Assembly (NCBI RefSeq): GCF_014649855.1 | Contig: NZ_BMTV01000012.1 | Location: 1-64,000, forward strand | DNA length: 64,000 nucleotides | Direction of reading: 5' to 3' | From: Streptomyces roseolus | GTDB taxonomy: Bacteria; Actinomycetota; Actinomycetes; Streptomycetales; Streptomycetaceae | Part shown: piece by piece, positions 39,651-47,914 of the stretch | Position numbering within the stretch: position 1 is the first letter of the stretch | Layout of the letters: every line of letters begins with the position of its first letter | Notes under the pieces: model-generated | What the model was told of the DNA's origin: nothing | Databases searched by the model: none | Seen by the model: the letters and a program-made list of their open reading frames with translations, nothing else | Program-made: the position numbers and the translations under genes

Positions 39651-40540
39651 GCGGAGACGGGCTCCATGACGCGGCGGAGCTTCTTCATCGGGCCGAGCTC
39701 CGACTCGTACACCTTCTTCACGCCGTCGCCGAGGGCGGTCTCGATGGTGCGGATGTCACGGACGAGGCGCTCCAGGCCCTGGGGCTCGACGGAGGCGGCC
39801 TGGTCCGAGCCCCACATGGCGCGGTCGAGGGTGATGTGGCGCTCGACGAAGGCGGCGCCGAGGGCGACGGCCGCGAGGGTGGTCTGGAGGCCGGTCTCGT
39901 GGCCGGAGTAGCCGATCGGGACGTTCGGGTACTCCTCCTGGAGCGTCTGGATGACGCGCAGGTTCAGCTCCTCGGCCTTGGCCGGGTAGGTGGAGGTGGC
40001 GTGGCAGAGCAGGATGTTGTCGCTGCCCAGGACCTCGACCGCGTGGCGGATCTGCTTCGGCGTCGACATGCCGGTGGAGAGGATGACGGTGCGGCCGGTG
40101 GCGCGCAGCTCGCGCAGCAGCTCGTCGTCGGTGAGGGAGGCGGAGGCCACCTTGTGGGCGGGGACGTCGAACTTCTCCAGGAAGGCGACGGCCTCGGTGT
40201 CCCACGGGGAGGCGAACCAGTCGATGCCGCGCTTCTTGCAGTGCTCGTCGATCTGGCGGTACTCGTCCTCGCCGAACTCCACGCGGTGGCGGTAGTCGAT
40301 GTACGTCATCCGGCCCCAGGGGGTGTCGCGCTCGATGTCCCACTGGTCGCGCGGGGTGCAGATCTCCGGGGTGCGCTTCTGGAACTTGACGGCGTCGCAG
40401 CCGGCCTCGGCGGCCACGTCGATCAGCTTGAAGGCGTTCTCGAGGTCGCCGTTGTGGTTGATGCCGATCTCGCCGCAGATGTAGACGGGCTGACCGGGGC
40501 CGGCGGTCTTCGGGCCGAGGGTGCGCAGGCGGGTGCTCAT
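39647..40540 (-). CDS. NeuB-type nonulosonic acid synthase, lacking the SAF domain
   Basis: A 297-aa TIM-barrel enzyme that condenses phosphoenolpyruvate with a hexose (or hexosamine) to a nine-carbon keto acid (sialic acid, Kdn and relatives). Family marks are YICGEIGINHNGDLENA, DAVKFQKR, DWFASPWDTEAV, KVASASLTD, ILSTGMST, LCHATSTYP, PIGYSGHETG and ERHITLDRAMWGSDQAAS. It stops at the end of the barrel. The C-terminal antifreeze-like SAF domain that normally completes the active site in NeuB (about 345 aa) is absent. Together with the phosphatase-fused neighbour this suggests a 9-phosphate route as in Kdn synthesis (inference). Confidence 0.88.
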   Translation of the reverse strand: MSTRLRTLGPKTAGPGQPVYICGEIGINHNGDLENAFKLIDVAAEAGCDAVKFQKRTPEICTPRDQWDIERDTPWGRMTYIDYRHRVEFGEDEYRQIDEHCKKRGIDWFASPWDTEAVAFLEKFDVPAHKVASASLTDDELLRELRATGRTVILSTGMSTPKQIRHAVEVLGSDNILLCHATSTYPAKAEELNLRVIQTLQEEYPNVPIGYSGHETGLQTTLAAVALGAAFVERHITLDRAMWGSDQAASVEPQGLERLVRDIRTIETALGDGVKKVYESELGPMKKLRRVMEPVSA

Positions 40541-40553
40541 GGTGGTGCTTCCT

Positions 40554-41759
40554 TCAGTTCGGGAGAGGGGTGGGGGTGTTCAGCTCGGGTCCGAGGAGCC
40601 AGGCGGCGATCTCGCGGATCGCTCCGAAGCCGCCCGGGGTGGCGGTGACCGCGCGGGCGGCCGCCCGGACGGAGTCGTGGGCGCTGCTCACCGCGACGGG
40701 CCAGCCGACGAGGTGGAAGCAGGGCAGGTCGTTGACGTCGTTGCCGGCGTAGAGGACGCGCGCGGGGTCGATGCCCTCGGCCTCGCACCACTCCTTGAGG
40801 GCGAGGTCCTTGCGGTCGATCCCGTGCAGGACGGGGATCTTCAGCTTCCGGGCGCGGGCGGCGACGACGGGGTTCTGCTCGGTGGAGAGGATGAGGACGG
40901 GCAGTCCGGCGCGGCGCAGGGCCGCGATGCCGAGGCCGTCGCCGCGGTGGGCGGAGACGAACTCCCGTCCCTCCGCGTCGAGGTGGACCCGGTCGTCGGT
41001 CTGGGTGCCGTCGAAGTCGAGGACGACCGCGTCGACGTCGGCGAAGGACGGGGTGGCCGGCTCGTCGAGGAGCGGGGCCAGGGCCTTGGCGCGGGCCAGG
41101 TCGTGCGGGTCGTCGATCTCCAGGACGCGGGCCGGGTCGGTGACGACGAGCGCGGTGCGGCCGAAGAAGCGGTGCCCGTGGGTACGGAACCCGGCCGCGT
41201 CCATCGCGTAGACGGCGCCGGTCTCCAGGTACTCGGCCTCGCGGTCCTGGCGGCGCGGGCGGTGCGCCTTGTCGTGGTTGACGCCCGTCGCGCCCTCCGC
41301 CGTCCCGCGCCACAGGAAGCCGTGCGAGGGGGCGGCGGTGAAGGCCGTGTCGGCCTCCCCGTCGACGATGCGGGCGACGGCCTCGGCGACCTCGGCGGAG
41401 GTCAGGAAGGGGCTGGTGCACTGGACGAGGAGGACCACGTCGGCGGTGCGGCCCGCGCCGGCCTCGAAGGCGTCCAGGGCGTGCAGGACGGCGGACTCGC
41501 TGGTGGCGGTGTCGCCGGCGAGGGCCGCGGGGCGCTGGACCGCCTCGGCGCCGAAGGAGCGGGCGGCGGCGGCGATGGCGTGGTCGTCGGTGGAGACGAC
41601 GACGTCGGTGACGCCGACCGCGCCGAGGCAGGCCCGGACGGCCCGGCCGACCAGCGGGATCCCGGCGACCGGGGCGAGGTTCTTGGCGGGGACGCCCTTG
41701 GAGCCGCCCCGGGCGGGGATGACGGCGAGCACGGTGGGGCTCGGCTTCTTCTCGGGCAT
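40554..41759 (-). CDS. Fused CMP-nonulosonate synthetase and HAD phosphatase
   Basis: A 401-aa two-domain protein. Residues 1-230 are a CMP-acylneuraminate synthetase: AVIPARGGSKGVPAKN for CTP, VVVSTDDHAIA, LVQCTSPF. Residues 240-401 are a KdsC-like HAD phosphatase: Asp248 in VVLDFDGTQTDD, LILSTEQNP, and the Lys/Asp region ALKEWCEAEG then YAGNDVNDL. It would remove the 9-phosphate and activate the sugar with CTP. The same fusion occurs in vertebrate CMP-sialate synthetases, whose second domain acts on Kdn-9-phosphate. The ATG shares one base with the upstream stop (TGATG). The synthase gene follows 13 nt later. Confidence 0.88.
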   Translation of the reverse strand: MPEKKPSPTVLAVIPARGGSKGVPAKNLAPVAGIPLVGRAVRACLGAVGVTDVVVSTDDHAIAAAARSFGAEAVQRPAALAGDTATSESAVLHALDAFEAGAGRTADVVLLVQCTSPFLTSAEVAEAVARIVDGEADTAFTAAPSHGFLWRGTAEGATGVNHDKAHRPRRQDREAEYLETGAVYAMDAAGFRTHGHRFFGRTALVVTDPARVLEIDDPHDLARAKALAPLLDEPATPSFADVDAVVLDFDGTQTDDRVHLDAEGREFVSAHRGDGLGIAALRRAGLPVLILSTEQNPVVAARARKLKIPVLHGIDRKDLALKEWCEAEGIDPARVLYAGNDVNDLPCFHLVGWPVAVSSAHDSVRAAARAVTATPGGFGAIREIAAWLLGPELNTPTPLPN

Positions 41760-43048
41760 CACAGTTCTCCCAGGCGTCGGACGACGGGGGCCACGCGCTG
41801 CACGCCGTGGCGGTAGGCGCCGCGCGCCGCCTCGCGGACGATCCGGCGCAGGCCGCTGTCGCGGACCGGCGGCGCGGTGACGTCCAGGCGGTGGCGGGCG
41901 AGGATCCCGGGCAGGTAGCCGGGGGCCGTCTCCGCGGTGTAGTAGGGGCTGATCGGGGGCAGTTCGGGCAGCGCGAGGAGCTTCGCGACCCGCTCGCGGG
42001 CGGCGTCGAAGGCGGAGTCGTACCCGCCGTCGGAGGCGACGCCCTGCCGGGCCAGCCACTCCTCGTCCGGCTCGGGGGCGTGCCCCGCGTCGAGCCGGTC
42101 GAAGGAGGTGAGGAGGCCGGAGCCGATGAAGTGGTGGTTGCCGTTCACCTCGCGGACCCCGCAGTCGGTCAGGATCGCCGTGGGGATCCGGCGGTGCAGG
42201 GCCTCCAGGGCGGCCGTGGAGGAGACGGTGACCAGCAGGTCGGTGCGGTCCAGGACCTCGCCCATGTGCCCGTACACCAGGCGGAAGTTGGCGGGCGGGT
42301 CGAGGTCGCGCACCAGCCTCTGGTACGGGTGCTCCTCCAGGTGCGTGGTGTGCTCGCCGGGCTTGGAGCGGAGCTTGAGGAGGACCTCGCGCTCCGGGTG
42401 CAGCCGGGCGTGCCGGACCAGGCGCTCCAGGACGTACGCCCGCTCGTTCCGGGTGACCGGGACGGACGGCTGGGCGGCGAACACCAGGGTGTCGCGGCCC
42501 TCCTCGCGGCGGTGCGGGGCGCCGCCGAGGAACGGCAGGGCGGCCTCGACGACCGACCCGGCGTCCGCGCCGACCCCTTCGTACACGGCGCGGAAACGCT
42601 CCGCGTCGTGACGGGAGTTGGCGAGGACCACGTCGGCGCCGTGGCGGAGGAGGAGCCCGTCGGCCAGCTTCTCGTAGACGACCCCGACATAGCCGGTGAC
42701 GATCACCGGCCGGCGGTCGAGACCGAGGTCGGCGAGGCCCTGGAGGACGGCCCGGACGGTGCCGCCGACCAGCGCGAGGACCACGACGTCGTACCGCTCG
42801 CCGCGCGCCTCCGCGTCCCGCACCTCGCGCAGGAACTCGGCGCCGGTCACCTCGCGCGGGACGGCCGTGGAGGCGCCCGTCTCGGCGAGCTGGCGGGCGG
42901 TGGGGGTGGCCCGGCCACGGAGCACGAACCCGGTGGGTTCGGTATCCGCCGCGGTGATGCGGCGCGCGGTGAGCGCACCCCATTTCCACCGGGTGTCGGA
43001 ATCCGCGAGTACGGCGATCCGTACCGCTTCACTGGAACTTGCTGGCAC
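41759..43048 (-). CDS. Putative glycosyltransferase (DUF6716-like) of the nonulosonate cluster
   Basis: A 429-aa protein beginning RIAVLADSDTRWKWGALTA. It has GT-B-like strands and a C-terminal donor-like region (LLVTVSSTAALEALHRRIPTAILTDCGVREVNGNHHF in pieces). It resembles actinobacterial proteins annotated as DUF6716 putative glycosyltransferases. The GTG at 43048 was chosen because TAGCGT ends 7 nt upstream. It heads the minus-strand operon with the synthetase, synthase and polysialyltransferase-like genes, so it probably builds the same polymer. Confidence 0.72.
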   Translation of the reverse strand: MPASSSEAVRIAVLADSDTRWKWGALTARRITAADTEPTGFVLRGRATPTARQLAETGASTAVPREVTGAEFLREVRDAEARGERYDVVVLALVGGTVRAVLQGLADLGLDRRPVIVTGYVGVVYEKLADGLLLRHGADVVLANSRHDAERFRAVYEGVGADAGSVVEAALPFLGGAPHRREEGRDTLVFAAQPSVPVTRNERAYVLERLVRHARLHPEREVLLKLRSKPGEHTTHLEEHPYQRLVRDLDPPANFRLVYGHMGEVLDRTDLLVTVSSTAALEALHRRIPTAILTDCGVREVNGNHHFIGSGLLTSFDRLDAGHAPEPDEEWLARQGVASDGGYDSAFDAARERVAKLLALPELPPISPYYTAETAPGYLPGILARHRLDVTAPPVRDSGLRRIVREAARGAYRHGVQRVAPVVRRLGEL

Positions 43049-43055
43049 GTCGAGG

Positions 43056-43061
43056 ACGCTA
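43056..43061 (-). promoter_or_regulatory. -10 element (TAGCGT) of the minus-strand nonulosonate operon
   Basis: TAGCGT ends 7 nt before the GTG at 43048 (leaderless). The divergent operon has the same hexamer and spacing. The rest of the 219-nt gap (43049-43267) shows no gene. Confidence 0.55.
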
Positions 43062-43254
43062 GAAGTCCATTCCGGTCGGCGGCCCAACTGAGTCACAACA
43101 AACGGTGAACAGCACCTCTCCGTGAACTGAAGCGGCCCGGGATTCAGCCGTTGGACGGCCCGAAATCCCCTCGGGTAAAGGCGGTTAATCAGCCCGCCGC
43201 TTCGTGTTCACCGAAAATCCCCCGGCCGGTCGGCGGAGCGGCCGGGGCGGCGCC

Positions 43255-43260
43255 TAGCGT
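43255..43260 (+). promoter_or_regulatory. -10 element (TAGCGT) of the plus-strand glycosyltransferase operon
   Basis: TAGCGT ends 7 nt before the GTG at 43268, mirroring the divergent promoter. Confidence 0.55.
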
Positions 43261-43267
43261 CGGCCGC

Positions 43268-44299
43268 GTGGTCAAGCTCTCCGTCGTCGTGCCGTTCTTC
43301 AACGTGCAGACATACGCCCCCGACACCCTCGCCAGTCTGCGCGCCAACGCCCGCGAGGACGTCGAGTTCCTCCTCGTCGACGACTGCTCGTCCGACGACA
43401 CCCCCGACATCCTCGAACGGGCCGCCCGCACCCTGCCCGGCGCCGTCCTGATCCGGCACGAGCGGAACGAGGGCCTGGCGACCGCCCGCAACACCGGCCT
43501 GGACGCGGCCCGGGGCGAGTACCTCACCTTCCTCGACGGCGACGACTGGCTCTCCCCCGGCTACTACGGCCGGCTGCTCGCCGCCGCCGAGGGCCTCGGC
43601 TGCGACTTCCTGCGCACCGACCACACCTCCGTCACCGGCCGCGCCCGCTCGGTCCGCCGGGTGCCCGTGCCGCGCCGGGGCGAGGTCCTCGACCCGCGCG
43701 AGGCGATCCTCCCCGCCCACCGCACCACCTCCGTCGACTACCCCTTCGCCTGGGCCGGGGTCTACCACCGCCGGCTCCTCGACCGGGGCCTGCTGCACTT
43801 CCCGCACGGGCTGCGCACCGCGGAGGACCGGCCCTGGATCTGGCGGCTGCACCGCGAGGCGAAATCCTTCGCCGCCATCGGCGAACTCGGCGTCTTCTAC
43901 CGGCGCGGAGTCACCACGTCCCTCACGCAGATCGGCGACGTCCGGCAATTGGATTTCATCCGTGCCTTCGACCAGGTCGTCGAGGAGACCGCCGAGGACA
44001 AGGACGCGGACCGCTTTCTCCCGAAAGCCGTCCGCACCTATTGCGCGGTCATCGCCCACCACGTCGGCTCCATCGAGAAGTTCGAGCCCGACGTGGCGAA
44101 GCAGCTGAAGGCGATGAGCGCGGGCGCGCTGCGCCGCATGCCGCAGGACGTCCTCGACGCGGCGCTGACCGCGATGGGCGGCGACCGGGCCGCCGTCCTG
44201 CGCAAGCTGCGCCGCCGGCGCCCCGCACCGCCGCCGCCGGCCCCGCCGGGCGGCCGGGGCCCCGCGGCCGGCCCGACCCCTTCGGAGGTGGCCGCGTGA
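43268..44299 (+). CDS. Family 2 glycosyltransferase
   Basis: A 343-aa GT-A enzyme. The nucleotide-binding opening is KLSVVVPFFNVQTY, the middle strand is EFLLVDDCSSDDT, and NEGLATARNTGLDAARGEY precedes the DXD-like FLDGDDWLSP. The family is that of CDP-glycerol/teichoic-acid-type and capsule transferases. The C-terminal 50 residues are basic and Pro-rich. Its start is leaderless with -10 TAGCGT. The following polysialyltransferase-like gene overlaps by 4 nt. Position opposite the nonulosonate genes suggests it adds the second sugar of the polymer (inference). Confidence 0.88.
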   Translation: MVKLSVVVPFFNVQTYAPDTLASLRANAREDVEFLLVDDCSSDDTPDILERAARTLPGAVLIRHERNEGLATARNTGLDAARGEYLTFLDGDDWLSPGYYGRLLAAAEGLGCDFLRTDHTSVTGRARSVRRVPVPRRGEVLDPREAILPAHRTTSVDYPFAWAGVYHRRLLDRGLLHFPHGLRTAEDRPWIWRLHREAKSFAAIGELGVFYRRGVTTSLTQIGDVRQLDFIRAFDQVVEETAEDKDADRFLPKAVRTYCAVIAHHVGSIEKFEPDVAKQLKAMSAGALRRMPQDVLDAALTAMGGDRAAVLRKLRRRRPAPPPPAPPGGRGPAAGPTPSEVAA

Positions 44300-45621
44300 G
44301 CACGGCCCGTACGACCCAGATCTTCGCCGCGTCCACCCTGTACGGCGCGGTCACCCTGGCCGCCGCCATAGACAGCGGCTGCTTCGGCTCCGCCGCCCGG
44401 CGGATCCTCCTCGTCACCCACAACGCGCCCATCCCGGAGACCACCCCCGCCTTCGTCGAGGCCGAGGGCTTCGCCCGGATCCGCGGCCGCTTCGACGAGG
44501 TGATCTCCTGGAACGAGACCATCTCCCCGCTCCACCCCGGCGGCTGGACCCCGCGCGGCCAGGACGTGCCGATGCTCCAGCGCCACCTCCACAAGCTGTG
44601 GCGGCTCGGCGACGACCGGATCGAGCTCGTCCTGGAGTCCATCCAGGTCACCCCGGCGCTCGCCGTCGCCACCCTCCTCCCGGAGGCGGCGATCACCGTC
44701 TACGCCGACGGCCTGATGAGCTACGGACCCACCCGCAACAAGATCGACCCGCTGATCGGCGGGCGCGCCGCCCGCCTCCTCCACCTCGACCTGGTGCCGG
44801 GCCTGCGGCCGCTGCTGCTCGGCGAGTTCGGCGCGGTGCCGGAGACCGTACCGGTGGAGGCCTTCACCAAGGCCGTCGAGGAGCTCGCCGGCACCGACGC
44901 GCCCACCGGCGACGGCGAGGGGCCCGCCCTCCTCCTCGGCCAGTACCTCGCGGCCATCAACCTGATGACGGCCGCCGAGGAGGAGGAGCTGCACCTGGGC
45001 ATGGTGCGCGGCGCGATCGCCCGCGGCCACCGGCGCCTCGTCTTCAAGCCGCACCCCAACGCCCCCGACTCCTGGACGGCCTCGCTCACGGAGGAGGCGG
45101 CGCGGCTCGGCGCCGCGCTGGCCGTCGAGACCCGCCCGGTGCTCGCCGAGGTGCTCTACCGCGAGCTGCGGCCCGCGCTGGTCGTCGGCTGCTTCTCCAC
45201 GGCGCTGATGACCGCCCGCACCTTCTACGGCCTGCCGGTCGCCCGGGTCGGCACCCGGGAGCTGCTCCAGCGGCTCACCCCGTTCCAGAACAGCAACCGG
45301 ATCCCGCTGACGGTCGTCGACGCGGTCCTGCCGCCGCTGCTGCCGGGCCCGGACGACGAGGAGCCGGTGACGGACCCCGCCCGCCTCGACGACCTGGTCG
45401 CCGCCGTCGGCTTCGCGATGCAGCCGAACATAAGGGCCGACCTGCGGGAGGCGGCGGTGCGCCACCTGTCCGGGCCGTACGCCGAGCGCACCCGGCACCA
45501 CTTCACCCGCCGCCGGCTCACCGTCCTGGACCTCCCGGGAGGCCTCCCGGTCCCCCGCCACCCGAAGGTCCGCCGGCTGGCCCGCCGGGCCCTGCGGCTG
45601 CGCAAGGCCCTGAAGAAGTAG
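44296..45621 (+). CDS. Second polysialyltransferase-family glycosyltransferase
   Basis: A 441-aa protein of the POLYST-type family: QIFAASTLYGAVTLAAAID start, ITVYADGLMSYGPTRN acidic region, LVFKPHPNAPDSW (the HP motif of sialyl- and polysialyltransferases), and GCFSTALMTARTFYGLPV near the C-terminus. It probably adds CMP-activated nonulosonic acid. Two such enzymes, one on each arm of the cluster, may act in initiation and extension. The GTG overlaps the upstream stop by 4 nt. Confidence 0.82.
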   Translation: MSTARTTQIFAASTLYGAVTLAAAIDSGCFGSAARRILLVTHNAPIPETTPAFVEAEGFARIRGRFDEVISWNETISPLHPGGWTPRGQDVPMLQRHLHKLWRLGDDRIELVLESIQVTPALAVATLLPEAAITVYADGLMSYGPTRNKIDPLIGGRAARLLHLDLVPGLRPLLLGEFGAVPETVPVEAFTKAVEELAGTDAPTGDGEGPALLLGQYLAAINLMTAAEEEELHLGMVRGAIARGHRRLVFKPHPNAPDSWTASLTEEAARLGAALAVETRPVLAEVLYRELRPALVVGCFSTALMTARTFYGLPVARVGTRELLQRLTPFQNSNRIPLTVVDAVLPPLLPGPDDEEPVTDPARLDDLVAAVGFAMQPNIRADLREAAVRHLSGPYAERTRHHFTRRRLTVLDLPGGLPVPRHPKVRRLARRALRLRKALKK

Positions 45622-45633
45622 GCGTACGAGACC

Positions 45634-45663
45634 GGCCCGGGACCTGTGCGGAGGTCCCGGGCC
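45634..45663 (+). terminator. Terminator between convergent polysialyltransferase-like and merR genes
   Basis: Perfect 12-bp stem (45634-45645 with 45652-45663) and a 6-nt loop. It can act in both directions. Confidence 0.85.
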
Positions 45664-45672
45664 CCGCCGCCG

Positions 45673-46494
45673 TCAGGAGCGGTGGATCGGCTCCTGGATC
45701 TCGGTGACCCAGCCGGCCGGGTCCTCCGGACACTCCAGGTACAGCTCGCGGGCGTAGCCGGCGGAGGCGTACCCGTGGGTGTCGATCCAGGCTGCGAGGG
45801 CCTGCGCGGTCGGCAGGACGTCGTCCATGGAACCGCGGTGCACGACGGTCGCGGCCTCCTCGAACCCCTCCAGCACGTGCACGAGCACGCCCTCCGCCTC
45901 GGTGCCCTCCGGCACGGTCGTGCCGGCGTGCACGACGACCGAACCGTCGCCCTTCCCGGCGTCCTCGTAGTAGGCGATCCCCGGCCCGAACCCGGTGACC
46001 CCGGCCGCTTCGAGCCGGCCGCACAGCTCCTCGTACAGCGGCCCGATGACGGGCCCGATGGCCCCCGGCTCGAAGCCGGCGGCCGACGCGCTCAGCTCGG
46101 CGATCCGGACGGCCGGGATCTTCTTGACGACGACGTCCTGCGTGGACATGCGTCCCTCGCTCTCGATGGCTCGGAGCCGCGCCCCGACCTGGGCGAGCCG
46201 GGCCCGCGCCGCCTCCAGGGCCGCTTCCAGCTCGGTCCGGCGCAGCCGCAGCATCCCCCGCAGCTCGTCCGCGCCGATCTCGTCGTCGAGGATGGCCCCC
46301 ACCTGTTCCAGGGTGAAGCCGAGCTCCTTGAGCGCGATGACGCGGTTGAGCCGCGCGAGCTGGCCTGCCGTATAGAAGCGGTAGCCGCTGTGCGGGTCGA
46401 CGTGGGCCGGGCGCAGCAGTCCGATGCTGTCGTAGTGACGCAGCATCCGGACCGACACGCGCCCGTGCCGGGCGAAGTCTCCGATGGCAAACAT
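45673..46494 (-). CDS. MerR-family regulator with GyrI-like effector domain
   Basis: A 273-aa regulator. The N-terminal winged HTH (1-70) contains FAIGDFARHGRVSVRMLRHYDSIGLL in part and SGYRFYTAGQLARLNRVIAL. A coiled coil follows (about 75-115), then a GyrI/AraC-E-type ligand domain (about 120-270) as in BmrR-like multidrug sensors. The ATG follows AGGGGG at 5 nt. A MerR-type promoter with an unusually long spacer and an internal palindrome lies just upstream, so it probably controls itself. The target transporter is not obvious; the lone TnpB element now separates it from the LysE-type exporter gene. Confidence 0.88.
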   Translation of the reverse strand: MFAIGDFARHGRVSVRMLRHYDSIGLLRPAHVDPHSGYRFYTAGQLARLNRVIALKELGFTLEQVGAILDDEIGADELRGMLRLRRTELEAALEAARARLAQVGARLRAIESEGRMSTQDVVVKKIPAVRIAELSASAAGFEPGAIGPVIGPLYEELCGRLEAAGVTGFGPGIAYYEDAGKGDGSVVVHAGTTVPEGTEAEGVLVHVLEGFEEAATVVHRGSMDDVLPTAQALAAWIDTHGYASAGYARELYLECPEDPAGWVTEIQEPIHRS

Positions 46495-46504
46495 GACGCC
46501 CCCT

Positions 46505-46535
46505 ACTCAAGACTCTGACACGGAGAGAGAGTCAA
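46505..46535 (-). promoter_or_regulatory. MerR-type promoter with 19-bp spacer and internal palindrome
   Basis: On the minus strand: -35 TTGACT (46535-46530), 19-bp spacer, -10-like TTGAGT (46510-46505). GACTCT-N11-AGAGTC (46511-46533) fills the spacer. Long spacers with an internal palindrome are the hallmark of MerR-activated promoters. The end of the tnpB reading frame runs through this site. Confidence 0.65.
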
Positions 46536-47832
46536 ACGCAGAGCTCGCTGCCGCAGACATCCGGTCCGGTCTCGACCTCACACCGTTTGAATGCTCCCAT
46601 CCCTGCTCAGGGAGAGGATTCCTGGCTCGGGTCGCCTCCTGGAGCCGCGCTCCAGGAGGTCTCACGCCCTCGGCACCAGCCGGGTCCAGACCTGCCCGGA
46701 CGAGCATCACGCGGGCGGAGTTCTTGTCCCTCGGGGACTTCGCTCCGCACGCGTTGCACGTATACGTACGTTCCGACAGCGGCAGAGCGTGCTTGGCTCT
46801 CGCTCCGCACCGCGCGCAGTCCATGGTGGTGTGGGCCGGGTGCACAAGGCGGATGTCCCGCCCGTGTTTGCGGCCCATCTCGATCAAGGCACTCTTGGTC
46901 GCGCCGATCGCCGCGTCAGCGGCCTTCCGCGCCATCGTCGTCCTGGCGAGGAACCGGGGACGGAAGTCCTCCACCGCGACGATGTCATGGTCGCGCACGA
47001 CCTTCTTGGCCCACTTACGGCCCGTGTCCACACGCTGCCTGGCGACCTTCTGGTACGCCTTCGCCCGCAGCCGCTTCGCCGCCCGATACCCCTTCGAAGC
47101 CGCCTTCCCCCGCTCGGGCCTGCGGCGAGCCATCATCCGGTCGTACCGGGACAAACGCTCCTTCGCCTTCCGGCCGAACTCCGGGTGCGGAAGGTCGTGG
47201 GCATCGCTCGTGGTGGTGGCGATCTCCGTCACGCCCCAGTCGATCCCGAGCACCGCCCCGGTCTCGGGCAGGGGCTGGGCCGTGACAGGAACCACGAAGG
47301 AGGCGTACCAGTGCCCGACGGCGTCGCGGTGAACACGTACGGACGTCGGGTCGGCAGGCAACGCCCGTGACCACACCACCGACAATACGATCCCGCCCGC
47401 GAGGTGAAGTCGTCCGTCCTTCAGACGGAATCCGTTCCGCGTGTAGTTGAGCGTCGGATCGGCCCCACGCTTCGTCTTGTACGTAGGGAGTCCTGCCCGC
47501 CGCCGAACGGGCAGGCGGTCCTTGATGTCCTGCAACGCCTTCGTGCGGGCCCTGCCGAAGTCGCGGATGAGTTGTTGCTGTGGCACCGACGATCCCTGGG
47601 CGAGCCAGGGGGTGATGGCCCGCGCCTCGGTGAGCATCCGGTCCAGCCTGGCCGGTCCACACTTCTCACCTGCGGCATGCGCCTTCTTCGACCGCGCGAC
47701 GCACTCGTTCCAGATCCACCGGCATCGATCCCACTCCCCGAGCAGCGCGGCCAGCCCCGTGGACGACAGACGAAGCCGGTACGAGTACCGGGCATACGCC
47801 GTGCCACCGGCTGCTGCGGAGGAGATCGCCAT
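46507..47832 (-). CDS. tnpB: TnpB (IS200/IS605-type RNA-guided nuclease), no TnpA
   Basis: A 441-aa TnpB. The N-terminal part is an OrfB helix-turn-helix/WED-like region (ARYSYRLRLSSTGLAALLGE). The RuvC core keeps all three acidic residues: Asp198 in LGIDWGV, Glu288 in VAVEDF, Asp369 in SPRDKNSAR. A zinc ribbon (CARCG and CNACG, about 335-365) lies between the second and third. TnpB cuts DNA guided by an RNA from the element right end. The last 28 codons run past the predicted right end into host DNA and the merR promoter, so the protein tail is partly non-element. No TnpA transposase is nearby; GC content is lower than in neighbours, consistent with transfer. Confidence 0.9.
   Translation of the reverse strand: MAISSAAAGGTAYARYSYRLRLSSTGLAALLGEWDRCRWIWNECVARSKKAHAAGEKCGPARLDRMLTEARAITPWLAQGSSVPQQQLIRDFGRARTKALQDIKDRLPVRRRAGLPTYKTKRGADPTLNYTRNGFRLKDGRLHLAGGIVLSVVWSRALPADPTSVRVHRDAVGHWYASFVVPVTAQPLPETGAVLGIDWGVTEIATTTSDAHDLPHPEFGRKAKERLSRYDRMMARRRPERGKAASKGYRAAKRLRAKAYQKVARQRVDTGRKWAKKVVRDHDIVAVEDFRPRFLARTTMARKAADAAIGATKSALIEMGRKHGRDIRLVHPAHTTMDCARCGARAKHALPLSERTYTCNACGAKSPRDKNSARVMLVRAGLDPAGAEGVRPPGARLQEATRARNPLPEQGWEHSNGVRSRPDRMSAAASSAFDSLSVSES
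46587..46720 (-). ncRNA. Predicted omega RNA (reRNA) scaffold at the TnpB right end
   Basis: By analogy with IS605 TnpB elements, the guide RNA covers the 3' end of tnpB and the right end. Here the minus strand has a hairpin-rich stretch (CTCCAGGAGG-type stem near 46640-46665, CCCTGAGCAGGG near 46600) ending in GGGAGCATTCAA at 46598-46587. The following bases, ACGGTGTGAGGTCGAGACCG, would be the guide taken from flanking DNA. The 5' boundary is a rough guess. Confidence 0.5.
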
Positions 47833-47900
47833 GATGCGACGGTATTACCGACTTCGGCCGTTCCTTCGAGTATCCAGAGGCTTCACACGAACGGGCGAAC
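46587..47900 (-). mobile_element. IS605-type TnpB-only element, approximate limits
   Basis: The element holds only tnpB. The right end is placed at the TTCAA at 46591-46587. The left end is not clear and should lie between the tnpB start (47832) and the exporter stop (47915). It separates merR from the LysE-type gene. Such elements make no target duplication, so limits cannot be confirmed by repeats. Confidence 0.6.
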
Positions 47901-47914
47901 GGACGACGTCAAAG

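Noticed and set aside
43070..43250. Small gene between the two polymer operons
   Set aside because: Open frames there lack start signals and coding character, and they overlap both promoters.
46507..47832. tnpB as a dead pseudogene because its frame overruns the element end
   Set aside because: All catalytic and zinc residues are present and the frame is intact. Read-through past the right end is a boundary effect and does not show decay.
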